The notes under the pieces were generated by a model. It had not been told where the DNA came from, searched no databases, and saw only the letters and a list, made by a program, of their open reading frames with translations. A program made the translations under genes and the position numbers. 64,000 bases of DNA from positions 62,001 to 126,000 of the forward strand of contig NZ_KB893499.1 of NCBI RefSeq assembly GCF_000374085.1, written 5' to 3'. This DNA is from Spirosoma spitsbergense DSM 19989 (lineage in GTDB: Bacteria > Bacteroidota > Bacteroidia > Cytophagales > Spirosomataceae). Every line of letters begins with the position of its first letter. Within the stretch, counting starts at the first letter, position 1. This document shows, one piece after another, positions 7,973 through 17,517 of the stretch.

Positions 7973-9217
7973 ATGAAAGAGCTGACTAACAGCGCTATGA
8001 GCCTGTTCCTGTCAATCCGGTTTTTGTCATTCCGAAGTATGAGGAATCCGCTCCGGCGGCCCGGTCAACTTCCTCACCTGAGATTCCTCGTTTCCGGGAA
8101 TGATGTAAAAACATACCCGTTCCTGGCCCTTCTTCTCTTCCTGCTGGCGGGTTGCGTAGACCCGTACCGACCACCTGAAATCACCTCGCCCAACAGTTAT
8201 CTGGTGGTGAACGGCTTCTTCGACAGTGCCCCCGGCGCTACAACGACTATCTCCCTGTCGCGCACGCAGAACCTGGCTGACCCCAAATTACCGGCCGCCG
8301 AAACCAAGGCACAGGTGAGCATCGAGATGCCCAACAAAACGGTATATACGCTGAAAGAAGGCACCAGCGGAGCGTACACCCTGACGGGCGTTATGCCGGT
8401 AGTGGGTGGAACGTACCGGCTGCACATAAAAACCGCTAAAGGGCAGGATTACTATTCGGACTACGTGCCGGTGGTGCCAACGCCCCCCATCGACAGCATA
8501 AGCTGGCGGGCGCAGGACGATGGTCTACAAATCAACGTAAACACGCATGATCCCAAAAACAGTACCCACTATTACCGCTGGGATTTCGCATCGACCTGGG
8601 AGTATACCACCTTATATAACTCATTGCTGGAGATAAAAAATACCCAGATTGTGGATCGGCTGCAATCCGTTTTCCGATGCTGGGGTAGTGATAACTCGAC
8701 CAACATTATTACGTCGTCTACGGCGCGGCTTAGCCAGGATGTGGTGAGTCAGTTTCCGTTGCTGCACATACCCGGCACCTCTATTAAACTGGGTGTCAAA
8801 TACAGCATTCTGGTCCGGCAGATTGGGCTGACCCAGGCGGGTTTTGAGTACTATGACCAACTGGCCCGGATAACGCAGAATGTAGGTTCTATTTTCGACC
8901 CGCAACCGACCCAGATTACGGGCAATATCCATTCGGCCACCAATGCCAGCGACCTGGTGCTGGGCTTTTTTCGGGTCGGCACGGTAGACAGCAAGCGCCT
9001 GTTTATCAGTCGCAGTCAATTGCCGTTTGGCTGGAATACCTATACCGGACTCGGAGGATGCACGGTGGATACCCTCAGTAAAAAAGATGTACTCGATACA
9101 AAGCCAGCGGTTATCAGCTTCGATGATATACTGAATAAATACTTCACCACGTCCGACGACTGTGCCGACTGCCGGACGCGGGGTGGCGTAATCACAAAGC
9201 CTGACTTCTGGAAATAA
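7973..9217 (+). CDS. DUF4249 family lipoprotein
   Basis: A lipoprotein whose mature part starts at the Cys of PFLALLLFLLAGC, followed by VDPYRPPEITSPNSYLVVNG, typical of DUF4249. Two starts are possible: ATG 7973 (414 residues, Cys about 61) or ATG 8039 (392 residues, Cys about 39). Both give an unusually long leader, because the region between start and lipobox is filled by an inverted repeat element at 8026-8104. No ATG, GTG or TTG lies closer in frame. It begins 5 bases after the receptor and its stop overlaps the start of the next gene (TAATG), so the three genes are coupled. Its role is probably that of an outer-membrane partner of the receptor. Confidence 0.82.
   Translation: MKELTNSAMSLFLSIRFLSFRSMRNPLRRPGQLPHLRFLVSGNDVKTYPFLALLLFLLAGCVDPYRPPEITSPNSYLVVNGFFDSAPGATTTISLSRTQNLADPKLPAAETKAQVSIEMPNKTVYTLKEGTSGAYTLTGVMPVVGGTYRLHIKTAKGQDYYSDYVPVVPTPPIDSISWRAQDDGLQINVNTHDPKNSTHYYRWDFASTWEYTTLYNSLLEIKNTQIVDRLQSVFRCWGSDNSTNIITSSTARLSQDVVSQFPLLHIPGTSIKLGVKYSILVRQIGLTQAGFEYYDQLARITQNVGSIFDPQPTQITGNIHSATNASDLVLGFFRVGTVDSKRLFISRSQLPFGWNTYTGLGGCTVDTLSKKDVLDTKPAVISFDDILNKYFTTSDDCADCRTRGGVITKPDFWK
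8026..8104. repeat. REP-like imperfect palindrome inside a gene start
   Basis: Left arm 8026-8048 (GTCATTCCGAAGTATGAGGA...) and right arm 8082-8104 (GATTCCTCGTTTCCGGGAAT...) match as inverted copies at 16 of 23 positions, with exact GATTCCTC and GGAATGA cores. The TCATTCCG...GAGGAATC word pair resembles dispersed palindromic repeats I know from Bacteroidota intergenic regions. Here it supplies codons to the DUF4249 leader. Confidence 0.55.
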
Positions 9218-11631
9218 TGCCGACACCGCCCCGCATCCGACCCCTGAAATGGCTACTGCTGATTTTCCTGACAGGAACTCGTTCGATTCTGTTTGGACAG
9301 GCATCCGACCCATCGGCAGCCATTACAACCGCATTCGATACCTACCGCCAGCAAACGCTGACCGAAAAACTGTTTATCCATACCGACCAGGCGGGTTATC
9401 TCACTGGCGAAACCCTCTGGCTTAGCGTCTATTACGTGGATGGTACGTACCACAAACCACTTGATATCAGCCGGGTAGCGTACATAGAGTTACTGGATAA
9501 AGAAGGGAGGGCTGTATTACAGACGAAAGTTGCCCTTACAACGGGCGGGGGAAATGCTAGCCTGTTTCTGCCCGCTTCCCTGCGGTCGGGCACGTACCGG
9601 ATGCGGGCGTATACCAACTGGATGAAGAACTTCAGTGCCGATTATTTCTTCGAGAAAAACCTGACTATCGTCAACCCGTTTACGCCCCTCGACCCAACCA
9701 TACCGAAGGCCCTGGCGGACTATGACATCCAGTTTTTTCCGGAAGGCGGCAACCTGGTGCAGGGACTGTCTGGTAAAGTCGCGTTTAAAGTCGCCGATTC
9801 AACCGGGCATGGCATTCCCGTTCGGGGGTGGTTATTGGGTGGGCAAAGTGATACACTGGCCCGGTTCACATCCCATAAATTCGGGATGGGTAATTTTAGT
9901 TTTACCCCCTCGGCCAGTATAACATACCGGGTTGTGATGCAGGACGAAAACGGACGTTCGTTTACGCGGTTACTGCCCCCTATTCAGCCGCAGGGGTACG
10001 TTATGCGGCTGAAAGAAACACCGGGCGACAAGCTAACCATTACGGTTAGCACCAACGTAGCCGGAGCCTCAGCAGTGTATCTCTTTGCCCATACCCGCAA
10101 TGCGATCAAAGCCGCGGAAATGCGACCGATTCAGGGCAGGGAAACGACCTTTACGCTCGACAAAAATGCACTGGGCGAAGGTATATCGCACCTCACGGTT
10201 TTCAACGCCAGCCAGCAGCCTGTTTGCGAACGGCTTTATTTCAAACGGCCCACACCGGTAGTCATTTCACTAAAGCCTAACCAACCTACCTATGCCTCCC
10301 GCACCAACGTAACGCTGGCTATGTCGGTACAGGCACCCCTCAATAAAACCAATCAGACTAACCTATCCGTTGCTGTCTATCGGCTCGATTCGCTGGCAGC
10401 TACCCGTTCGGAGACTATTCTGAGTTACTTGTGGCTAACGGCTGATTTAGCGGGCAGGATTGAATCACCGGACTATTATCTACAGGCAGAGAACGACGAA
10501 GTTAAACAGGCTACTGACAACCTGATGCTAACCCACGGCTGGCGACGGTTTCGATGGACGGATGTTCTCCAGAACAAATCGGCTCCCGTTCATCCATTTA
10601 TTCCCGAAATCAACGGCCCCATCATTCAGGGAACCGTAACCGACCCCGTTTCGGGTGAGCCCCTGCCCAATAAGTTCACGTACCTGTCGACACCCGGCAG
10701 ACCCATTCGGTTGTATGTATCGAGGAGTGACTCGACAGGGCGAATCCGGTTCGAGATGCAGGATTTTTACGGATCGCAGCACATCATTGTACAAACGAAT
10801 CCTAAAGACAGTCTGGCCAAACTGACGATCACCAATCCCTTTATCGAATCCACATCACCGCCTTCACTTCCCGCCCTTACCATTCTGGAATCGCAGGCCG
10901 ACCAGCTCCTGAACCGGAGCGTAGCCATGCAGGTACAATCCACCTTTGAGGGCGACCGTACCGTGCAGTATCGTGACCCTGTTGTAGACAGCACGGCGTT
11001 TTACGGGAAACCCAGCGAATCCTATCTACTGGATACTTACACGCGCTTTCCGCGCATGGAAGAGGTGCTGCGCGAATATGTGCTGGGCGTGATGCCCCGC
11101 AAGCGGCAGGGACGATTTCATCTGGATGTGCTGAACGCGCCCTACCGGGCCATTTTCGAGGATAGCCCGCTGGTGATGATTGACGGGGTACCCGTGTTCG
11201 ATATGGAAAAAGTGATTGACTTCAGCCCGCTGAAAATTAAGCAGCTGGACGTGGTCACGAACGCTTACCTCATCAGCCCGGCCCTGTTTCATGGGGTTAT
11301 TAGTTTTATGACCTACAAAGGCGACCTGGCGGGTTATCCACTCGATGCCCGGTTGCTGAAACTCGACTACGATGGCCTGCAACGGCAGCGGGAATTTTAT
11401 GCCCCCCGCTACGACCGACCTGCCAATGTAGCGACCAGTCGACTACCCGACGGACGCACCCTGTTATACTGGAATCCAGCCCTGAAAACCAACGCCCAGG
11501 GGAAAACCGAGCTTGATTTTTACACCTCCGACCAGACCGGTACCTACGTGGTGGAAGTCAACGGGCTAACGAACGACGGGCAAGCCGGATATCAGCAAAC
11601 ACGTTTCAATGTAAAAAATACCCCGAAGTAG
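9217..11631 (+). CDS. Secreted MG2-like (alpha-2-macroglobulin type) surface protein
   Basis: An 804-residue protein with a signal peptide (about residues 1-28, ending ILFGQ). The N-terminal region (EKLFIHTDQAGYLTGETLWL, then LLDKEGRAVLQTKV and LRSGTYRMRAYTNWM) matches the MG2 domain pattern of bacterial macroglobulin-like proteins. A middle segment TDPVSGEPLPNKFTYLS resembles a carboxypeptidase-regulatory-like unit, and the C-terminus (NAQGKTELDFYTSDQTGTYV) is another beta-sandwich. No thioester CxEQ motif is seen, so it is not a classical protease trap. Its start overlaps the DUF4249 stop. Such proteins recur with DUF4249 and STN-type TonB receptors; a role as a surface or periplasmic accessory is inference. 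Confidence 0.75.
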   Translation: MPTPPRIRPLKWLLLIFLTGTRSILFGQASDPSAAITTAFDTYRQQTLTEKLFIHTDQAGYLTGETLWLSVYYVDGTYHKPLDISRVAYIELLDKEGRAVLQTKVALTTGGGNASLFLPASLRSGTYRMRAYTNWMKNFSADYFFEKNLTIVNPFTPLDPTIPKALADYDIQFFPEGGNLVQGLSGKVAFKVADSTGHGIPVRGWLLGGQSDTLARFTSHKFGMGNFSFTPSASITYRVVMQDENGRSFTRLLPPIQPQGYVMRLKETPGDKLTITVSTNVAGASAVYLFAHTRNAIKAAEMRPIQGRETTFTLDKNALGEGISHLTVFNASQQPVCERLYFKRPTPVVISLKPNQPTYASRTNVTLAMSVQAPLNKTNQTNLSVAVYRLDSLAATRSETILSYLWLTADLAGRIESPDYYLQAENDEVKQATDNLMLTHGWRRFRWTDVLQNKSAPVHPFIPEINGPIIQGTVTDPVSGEPLPNKFTYLSTPGRPIRLYVSRSDSTGRIRFEMQDFYGSQHIIVQTNPKDSLAKLTITNPFIESTSPPSLPALTILESQADQLLNRSVAMQVQSTFEGDRTVQYRDPVVDSTAFYGKPSESYLLDTYTRFPRMEEVLREYVLGVMPRKRQGRFHLDVLNAPYRAIFEDSPLVMIDGVPVFDMEKVIDFSPLKIKQLDVVTNAYLISPALFHGVISFMTYKGDLAGYPLDARLLKLDYDGLQRQREFYAPRYDRPANVATSRLPDGRTLLYWNPALKTNAQGKTELDFYTSDQTGTYVVEVNGLTNDGQAGYQQTRFNVKNTPK

Positions 11632-11723
11632 GTGAGTACAGTACGGTGAAATTTGGACCAACCCGGACTTTTACTGAGAATGCCCCGTTTTGTCCGTCAT
11701 TTCGTCTGGTAACTGTACCCCTC

Positions 11724-14339
11724 ATGAACCGATTTCTCTTTTCATTACTGCTGCTCCTGACCAGCCTTTCAGCCGTGCAGGCACAGCCAAAACCCCTCAC
11801 CACCCGGCAAACGGCCACTGGCAATACCGCCAAACCCTGGACCTACTGGTGGTGGATGGGCGATGCCGTCAACGAACCCGACATTACCAGCCTGCTTGAG
11901 CAATTCGCCAAAGCCGGCCTGGGCGGGGTACATATCATTCCTATCTACGGCGTAAAAGGCTTCGAGAAGCAATTCATCCCCTACCTGAGCGACCGATGGC
12001 TGGCCGTATTTGCCCACACGGTTCGGGAAGGGAAACGGCTGGGACTGGGTGTCGATTTGACCACCGGCACGGGCTGGCCGTTCGGCGGGCAGGGCGTAAC
12101 AGCAGACATAGCGGCTAAGGCCTGGAAGGTAGAAAACGGACAACTAACCTCCGCCCTGACGAAGCAACAGGTAAAACGCCCCGCGCCGGGTGGGCAGGGA
12201 CCAGTAATCGACTACTTCAGCAAGTTCGCCGTAGCGCAGTACCTGCACCGCTTTGACTCGACGCTGACCCGGCTACCGGAACGGCCAAGAGCCGTGTACA
12301 ACGACTCCTACGAAGTGTACGGTGCCAACTGGACGGATAAATTCCTAACTGAATTTGCAGCCCGACGGGGGTACGACCTAAACACCCAACTGGCTGCTTT
12401 GCAGGATACTACCCAGTCGCCCACCAGCATCCTCGTTCATCAGGATTATCACCAAACCCTGTCCGAGTTGCTGAACGATGGCTTCGCCAAAACATGGGGC
12501 AACTGGGCCACAAAAGCCGGGTATTTATCCCGCAATCAGGCCCACGGTTCGCCGGGTAACCTCATCGACCTCTACGCCCAGGCCGACATTCCCGAAACCG
12601 AATCGTTCGGGTCCAGCCGCTTTCCCATTCCCGGCCTGCGGGTTGATGCCAATTACGAAGTCGACCGATTTGGAACACCGAATCCGCTGGCCATGAAATT
12701 TGCATCGTCGGCCGCGCATTTGCTTGGTAAACCACTGGTCAGTTCCGAAACGGGCACCTGGCTGGCCAATCATTTTCAGGTGTCGCTGTCGCAGATAAAA
12801 CCGCAGGTAGATGAGTTGCTGGCGGCCGGCATCAACCATATTTTCTACCACGGCATCCCCTACTCGCCCCCATCCGAAGGCTGGCCTAACGTGGATTCGC
12901 CGGGCTGGCTGTTTTATGCCTCCACCAACTACGGCCCCACCTCGCATTTCTGGCCGCACCTGCCGCTGCTGAATCAGTACATTGAACGCTGCCAGACGCG
13001 CCTGCAAAGCAGCAAACCTGATAACGACGTGCTGCTGTACTTCCCCATTCATGATTTGTGGGCGACGCGGGCCAGATCGGCGGGCGGGATTCACCAGTTG
13101 GAAGTTCACCATGTAGAGCAATGGTTATTGCCGCAACGCTTCGGGAAACTGGGTGAGCAACTGGCGCAGCGCGGCTATGCCTTCGACTACGTTTCCGACG
13201 ATCTGCTGACAAAGCTTACCGCCAGCCCGTCCGGCCTTCGGAGTCCGTCGGGTGCCACGTACAAGGTGGTGCTGGTACCCCGCAGTACGTACCTGCCCGA
13301 AACGTCGCTCCGGCAACTGGAACGGCTGGCCCGGCTGGGTGCGCGGATTATTTTCGATGGGCCACTAGCGCAACAGGCACCGGGTTTTTATCAGCATGAA
13401 GCTCGCTCGGCAACGGTAAAACAACTCGGCAAAACGCTCCAGAACATAAAAACGGTTACCGTTACGACGGACGTGTTCAGTGAGTTGCCCAAAGCAGGCG
13501 TTCGGGTTGAACCCTGGGCCGCCGAAGGGCTGTCCTTCATCCGCAAACAACGCGCTGATACGACCCAGTATTTCATCACGAACCTGGGCAATCAGTTCCG
13601 TCAGAACTGGATTACGCTATCGGCAACGGGCCGCATCAGTCGGTACGACCCACTGACCAATCAAACGAAAACAGTACCCGTTCGGAAAGGTAAAAACGGG
13701 CAGAATGAGGTATGGATGCCCCTTGAGCCCGGTCAGTCCTGTTTTATGAACGTCACCTCAGGAACGCCCAATATCGTACCTGCGGATGCTCAAAAACGTC
13801 TGACGAGCCAGCCCGATGCACCAGCCATTTCGCTGACCAATCCCTGGCAATTCCAGTTTATGCAGGGCAGACCAGCGTTGACAACGACAGCTACCTTTCC
13901 TAAACTCGTCTCCTGGACAACCGTATCCGACTCGGCGGGGTATTTTTGGGGCATTGGCCGGTACACCACCACCTTTGATTTGCCCGCCGGGGCAAAGGCG
14001 GCATCCTACCTGCTTAGCCTGGGCGATGTGCGGGAAGTAGCCGACGTTCGGCTGAATGGTGAATCCATCGGAACGGCCTGGTGCCTCCCCTACCAGTTGA
14101 CCCTACCGGCCGATAAGCTAAGGCCCCGGGATAATCGGCTGGACATCGACGTTACGAACCTGTCGGCAAACTACATGCGGCTGTACGACCAAATTCACCC
14201 CGAATGGAAGAAATTCTATGACATCAACATCGTGGACATACGCTACAAACCCTTCGATGCGACGAAATGGGATGCCCTGCCTTCCGGGCTACTCGGCCCT
14301 CTTACGCTGACGCCGGTCGTGTCAGTATCAAACCCGTAA
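11724..14339 (+). CDS. Glycoside hydrolase family 106-like alpha-L-rhamnosidase
   Basis: An 871-residue secreted enzyme. The ATG at 11724 is chosen because MNRFLFSLLLLLTSLSAVQAQ is then a clean signal peptide; an upstream in-frame start at 11646 would spoil it. The mature N-terminus PWTYWWWMGDAVNEPDITSL and the following GLGGVHIIPIYGVKGFE and DLTTGTGWPFGG are characteristic of GH106 and related large Bacteroidota hydrolases. SYEVYGANWTDKFLTEFAAR and SSETGTW lie in the barrel; the C-terminus (about 720-870) has a galactose-binding-like beta-sandwich (LGDVREVADVRLNGESIG). It probably releases terminal rhamnose from plant or bacterial polysaccharides. Substrate is inferred from family. Confidence 0.85.
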   Translation: MNRFLFSLLLLLTSLSAVQAQPKPLTTRQTATGNTAKPWTYWWWMGDAVNEPDITSLLEQFAKAGLGGVHIIPIYGVKGFEKQFIPYLSDRWLAVFAHTVREGKRLGLGVDLTTGTGWPFGGQGVTADIAAKAWKVENGQLTSALTKQQVKRPAPGGQGPVIDYFSKFAVAQYLHRFDSTLTRLPERPRAVYNDSYEVYGANWTDKFLTEFAARRGYDLNTQLAALQDTTQSPTSILVHQDYHQTLSELLNDGFAKTWGNWATKAGYLSRNQAHGSPGNLIDLYAQADIPETESFGSSRFPIPGLRVDANYEVDRFGTPNPLAMKFASSAAHLLGKPLVSSETGTWLANHFQVSLSQIKPQVDELLAAGINHIFYHGIPYSPPSEGWPNVDSPGWLFYASTNYGPTSHFWPHLPLLNQYIERCQTRLQSSKPDNDVLLYFPIHDLWATRARSAGGIHQLEVHHVEQWLLPQRFGKLGEQLAQRGYAFDYVSDDLLTKLTASPSGLRSPSGATYKVVLVPRSTYLPETSLRQLERLARLGARIIFDGPLAQQAPGFYQHEARSATVKQLGKTLQNIKTVTVTTDVFSELPKAGVRVEPWAAEGLSFIRKQRADTTQYFITNLGNQFRQNWITLSATGRISRYDPLTNQTKTVPVRKGKNGQNEVWMPLEPGQSCFMNVTSGTPNIVPADAQKRLTSQPDAPAISLTNPWQFQFMQGRPALTTTATFPKLVSWTTVSDSAGYFWGIGRYTTTFDLPAGAKAASYLLSLGDVREVADVRLNGESIGTAWCLPYQLTLPADKLRPRDNRLDIDVTNLSANYMRLYDQIHPEWKKFYDINIVDIRYKPFDATKWDALPSGLLGPLTLTPVVSVSNP

Positions 14340-14401
14340 AAAGTGCTTTATCCGTTACCGCAGAAGGTAGCCACGTTAGACCTACTCCGTATTTCTGTCC
14401 G

Positions 14402-16543
14402 ATGAAACGACTCCTCGTTCCCTTTATCCTGCTGTCGGCGATGTTGTTCGTAGCGGCTAGACTTACCAACCAGCCCATACTGCCCGGCTCGGCCAGCGAC
14501 TGGCCCGAATACCTGGGTGGCCCCGACCGAAACCATTATTCGACCCTTACCCAAATCAATGCGGGAAATGTCAGCCAGCTAAAAATTGCGTGGCAATACC
14601 ACACGCTGGATTCGGGACAGATTCAGTGTAACTCCATTATCAAAAACGGCATCCTGTACGGCATGACGGCCACCACGCAGCCCTTCGCCATCAATGCGGC
14701 AACGGGCAAGCAAATCTGGCTACGCAAAGACAGTCTGGCCATGAACGGAGCCATTCGCTCCAGCAGTACCAGCCGGGGGCTTGTTTACTGGGAAGATGGG
14801 GCCGACCAGCGTATTCTCTTCACGAACGACTCCTGGCTCTATGCCGTGGAAGCCACCACCGGTAAACCCGTGACGACTTTCGGCGAGCAGGGCCGTACCA
14901 GCATGAAAGCCGGATTAGGACCAACGGCGAAGGATAAAATGGTTATTTCCAACACGCCCGGCACCGTTTTCGAAGATCTGATTATCATGCCCATGCGCCT
15001 GTCGGAAGGAGCCGATGCCGCACTGGGCCACATTCAGGCATTCAATATCAGGACGGGCAAGCTGGTCTGGGTGTTCCATACCATCCCCGAACCGGGCGAG
15101 TTTGGCTACGACACCTGGCCGAAAGACACCTATAAAAATACCGATGTGGGAGCCGCCAATAACTGGTCGGGGATGGCTGTTGACCGGCAGCGGGGTATTC
15201 TGTTCGTACCCACTGGCTCAGCCGCTTTTGATTTCTACGGTGGTAACCGGGCGGGCCAGAATCTGTTTGCCAACTGCCTGCTGGCCCTCGATGCCAAAAC
15301 CGGCAAGCGGCTCTGGCATTACCAGCTCGTTCACCACGACATTCTAGACCGCGACGCCCCCGCTCCGCCTAACCTTGTGACGGTAACGCATAACGGAAAA
15401 AAGGTAGATGCCGTGGCGCAGGTGACCAAGCAGGGCTACGTTTTTCTCTTCGACCGGGAAACGGGTACGCCCTTGTTTCCCATCAATGAAGTGCCGGTTC
15501 CAGCTTCCGACGTTGAGGGCGAACAGGCCTGGCCCACGCAACCCATCCCGACCAAACCCGCTCCCTACGCCCGGCACTCGCTGAAGGCCTCGGATATAAG
15601 CCCACTGGCCGAAAACCGGCAGGAGCTCATCGCTACCCTGAAACGCAGCCGCTACGATGGGGCTTTTACGCCCCTCAGCGCGCAGGGCACCATCATCTAT
15701 CCCGGTCTGGATGGCGGGGCCGAGTACGGGGGTGCCGCCGTTGACCCCGGTGGGATTATGTACGTGAACAGCAACGAGATGGGTTGGTTGATTTCGCTCA
15801 ACAAAAAACTATCCGCCGACCAACTAGCGCAGCTTAGTCCCGGTCAGCGGGTGTATACCACCACCTGTTCGCCCTGCCACGGGGCCGAACGAAAAGGCAA
15901 TCCGGCCAGCGGTTTTCCATCCCTGTTGAATATCCGGAAACGCCGGAGTCAGGCCTACGTGAGTAACATCGTGTCGCATGGAAAAGGCATGATGCCCGCG
16001 TTTACGAGCCTGTCGGATACCCAGAAACAGGACTTGCTGGCGTATCTTTTTGAGGAAGAGAAAACGGGGGCGACCGTCACCCGTGAACCGGGACTGAGCC
16101 AGGCCGAACAGGCAAAATCGACCGTTCCGTACCGTATATCGGGCTACAGTAAGTTTCTGGATAAAAACGGCTATCCCGCCGTAAAACCACCCTGGGGTAC
16201 GCTGAACGCCATCAACCTGAACACCGGCGAGTACGTCTGGAAAACGGTACTGGGTAATTATCCGGAGCTGAAAACCAAAGAGCCTACCGGGTCGGAAAGT
16301 TACGGCGGCCCCGTTATTACGGCCAGTGGGCTGCTTTTTATTGCGGGGACGAAAGACGCCATGTTGCGCGTATTCGACTGCAAAACGGGTAAGCTGCTCT
16401 GGCAAACCCAACTCCCGGCGGCCTGCTTTGCCACGCCCAGCACTTACGAAATAGCGGGTAAACAATACATCGTGCTGGCCTGTGGCGGCACCAAACTGGG
16501 GGCACCAAAAGGAGAAAGTTACGTAGCCTTTGCCTTGCCCTAA
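14402..16543 (+). CDS. PQQ-dependent dehydrogenase with inserted cytochrome c domain
   Basis: A 713-residue quinoprotein. The ATG at 14402 gives the signal anchor MKRLLVPFILLSAMLFVAAR. The body is an eight-bladed PQQ propeller: DWPEYLGGPDRNHYSTLTQI and VSQLKIAWQYHT at the start, repeated W-type blades (TGKQIW, TGKLVWVF, TGKRLWHY) and a GGPVITASGLLFIAGTKD ending. A class I cytochrome c domain is inserted at about residues 475-555, with CSPCH as the haem site and MMPAF giving the axial Met. This resembles Bacteroidota membrane-bound glucose or alcohol dehydrogenases. It should oxidise a sugar or alcohol in the periplasm and pass electrons to the respiratory chain. The ROK kinase gene follows by 17 bases. 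Confidence 0.9.
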   Translation: MKRLLVPFILLSAMLFVAARLTNQPILPGSASDWPEYLGGPDRNHYSTLTQINAGNVSQLKIAWQYHTLDSGQIQCNSIIKNGILYGMTATTQPFAINAATGKQIWLRKDSLAMNGAIRSSSTSRGLVYWEDGADQRILFTNDSWLYAVEATTGKPVTTFGEQGRTSMKAGLGPTAKDKMVISNTPGTVFEDLIIMPMRLSEGADAALGHIQAFNIRTGKLVWVFHTIPEPGEFGYDTWPKDTYKNTDVGAANNWSGMAVDRQRGILFVPTGSAAFDFYGGNRAGQNLFANCLLALDAKTGKRLWHYQLVHHDILDRDAPAPPNLVTVTHNGKKVDAVAQVTKQGYVFLFDRETGTPLFPINEVPVPASDVEGEQAWPTQPIPTKPAPYARHSLKASDISPLAENRQELIATLKRSRYDGAFTPLSAQGTIIYPGLDGGAEYGGAAVDPGGIMYVNSNEMGWLISLNKKLSADQLAQLSPGQRVYTTTCSPCHGAERKGNPASGFPSLLNIRKRRSQAYVSNIVSHGKGMMPAFTSLSDTQKQDLLAYLFEEEKTGATVTREPGLSQAEQAKSTVPYRISGYSKFLDKNGYPAVKPPWGTLNAINLNTGEYVWKTVLGNYPELKTKEPTGSESYGGPVITASGLLFIAGTKDAMLRVFDCKTGKLLWQTQLPAACFATPSTYEIAGKQYIVLACGGTKLGAPKGESYVAFALP

Positions 16544-16560
16544 CCCGATCAACATCCAAC

Positions 16561-17445
16561 ATGAATCAGGCTATTGGTATCGACTTGGGCGGCACCCGCA
16601 TTAAAGGCGTCCTTATCGACACCCAAACGGGTACTGTTATTGAAAAACAGATGACTCCCACCAACGACGGCGAAACCAGTAGCTGGAAGCAGGCTGTTGC
16701 CCAAACGGTACGGGACCTGAAAGCTGCTGCAAGTCAGCCCGTTCTGGGCGTAGGTCTGGCCGCCCCCGGACTGCCCCGGTCCGACAATTCGGCCATCGCC
16801 TACATGCCCGGCCGGCTGCCGGGGCTGGAAGGGTTCGACTGGGGTGGTTTTCTAGGCGAGCGGGTCTGGGTACTGAACGATGCCCATGCCGCCCTGATGG
16901 CCGAAGCCCGGTTTGGAGCCGCCCGCAACCTGTCTCACGTCGTTATGCTTACGCTGGGTACGGGTGTTGGGGGGGGCATGCTGGTCAACGGTCAGTTATA
17001 CCAGGGATTTTTTCAGATGGCCGGGCACCTGGGGCACATGACGGTAGATGCCGACAGCGACCAACTCGATGTTACGAACGCGCCCGGTAGCCTGGAAGAT
17101 GCCATTGGCAACGCCACCGTTGGTCGCCGGTCCTACGGACGGTATCAGAGTACCCATGAACTGCTGGATGGCTATAAACGGAGCGAACCGCTGGCTACGC
17201 TCGTCTGGCTGACCTCCGTGCGTCGGCTGGCGGGGGCGCTGGCCTCCGTCGCCAACTCGTTTTCGCCCGAACAGATTATACTGGGCGGGGGCATCACGCA
17301 GGCCGACGATGCGCTGTTCGGTCCTCTGGCAACCTTCATGGACCTGTTTGAGTGGCGACCGGGCGGCAAAAAGACAACCATCTGCAAAGCCCATTTCGGG
17401 GAGTGGGCGGGTGCCATTGGAGCCGCTGCCAGTTTGCAGGGTTAG
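16561..17445 (+). CDS. ROK family sugar kinase lacking the zinc-cysteine motif
   Basis: A 294-residue cytoplasmic kinase. IGIDLGGTRIKGVLID is the ATP phosphate-binding site, VWVLNDAHAALMAE is the sugar and catalytic-Asp segment, and LTLGTGVGGGMLVNG the second phosphate site. ROK proteins normally have a CxCGxxGCxE zinc site after the conserved GH; here GHLGHMTVDADSDQLDVTNA is followed by PGSLE with no cysteines, as in some glucokinase-like Bacteroidota members. The likely reaction is phosphorylation of glucose or a related hexose. It follows the dehydrogenase gene by 17 bases and probably shares its transcript. It ends just before a perfect inverted repeat. Confidence 0.82.
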   Translation: MNQAIGIDLGGTRIKGVLIDTQTGTVIEKQMTPTNDGETSSWKQAVAQTVRDLKAAASQPVLGVGLAAPGLPRSDNSAIAYMPGRLPGLEGFDWGGFLGERVWVLNDAHAALMAEARFGAARNLSHVVMLTLGTGVGGGMLVNGQLYQGFFQMAGHLGHMTVDADSDQLDVTNAPGSLEDAIGNATVGRRSYGRYQSTHELLDGYKRSEPLATLVWLTSVRRLAGALASVANSFSPEQIILGGGITQADDALFGPLATFMDLFEWRPGGKKTTICKAHFGEWAGAIGAAASLQG

Positions 17446-17449
17446 CTAA

Positions 17450-17516
17450 CCCAAGCCGTTATGGTGTCCGTTTTGAGTGGTCGGGCTGGTCTAAACAGAC
17501 ACCATAACGGCTTGGG
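17450..17516. terminator. Perfect 19-bp inverted repeat between convergent genes
   Basis: Arms 17450-17468 (CCCAAGCCGTTATGGTGTC) and 17498-17516 are exact complements around a 29-base loop. It starts 5 bases after the ROK stop and ends 2 bases before the amylase stop on the other strand. It lacks a long T-run, so it would act as a two-way transcript end or stabiliser. Confidence 0.7.
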
Positions 17517-17517
17517 A

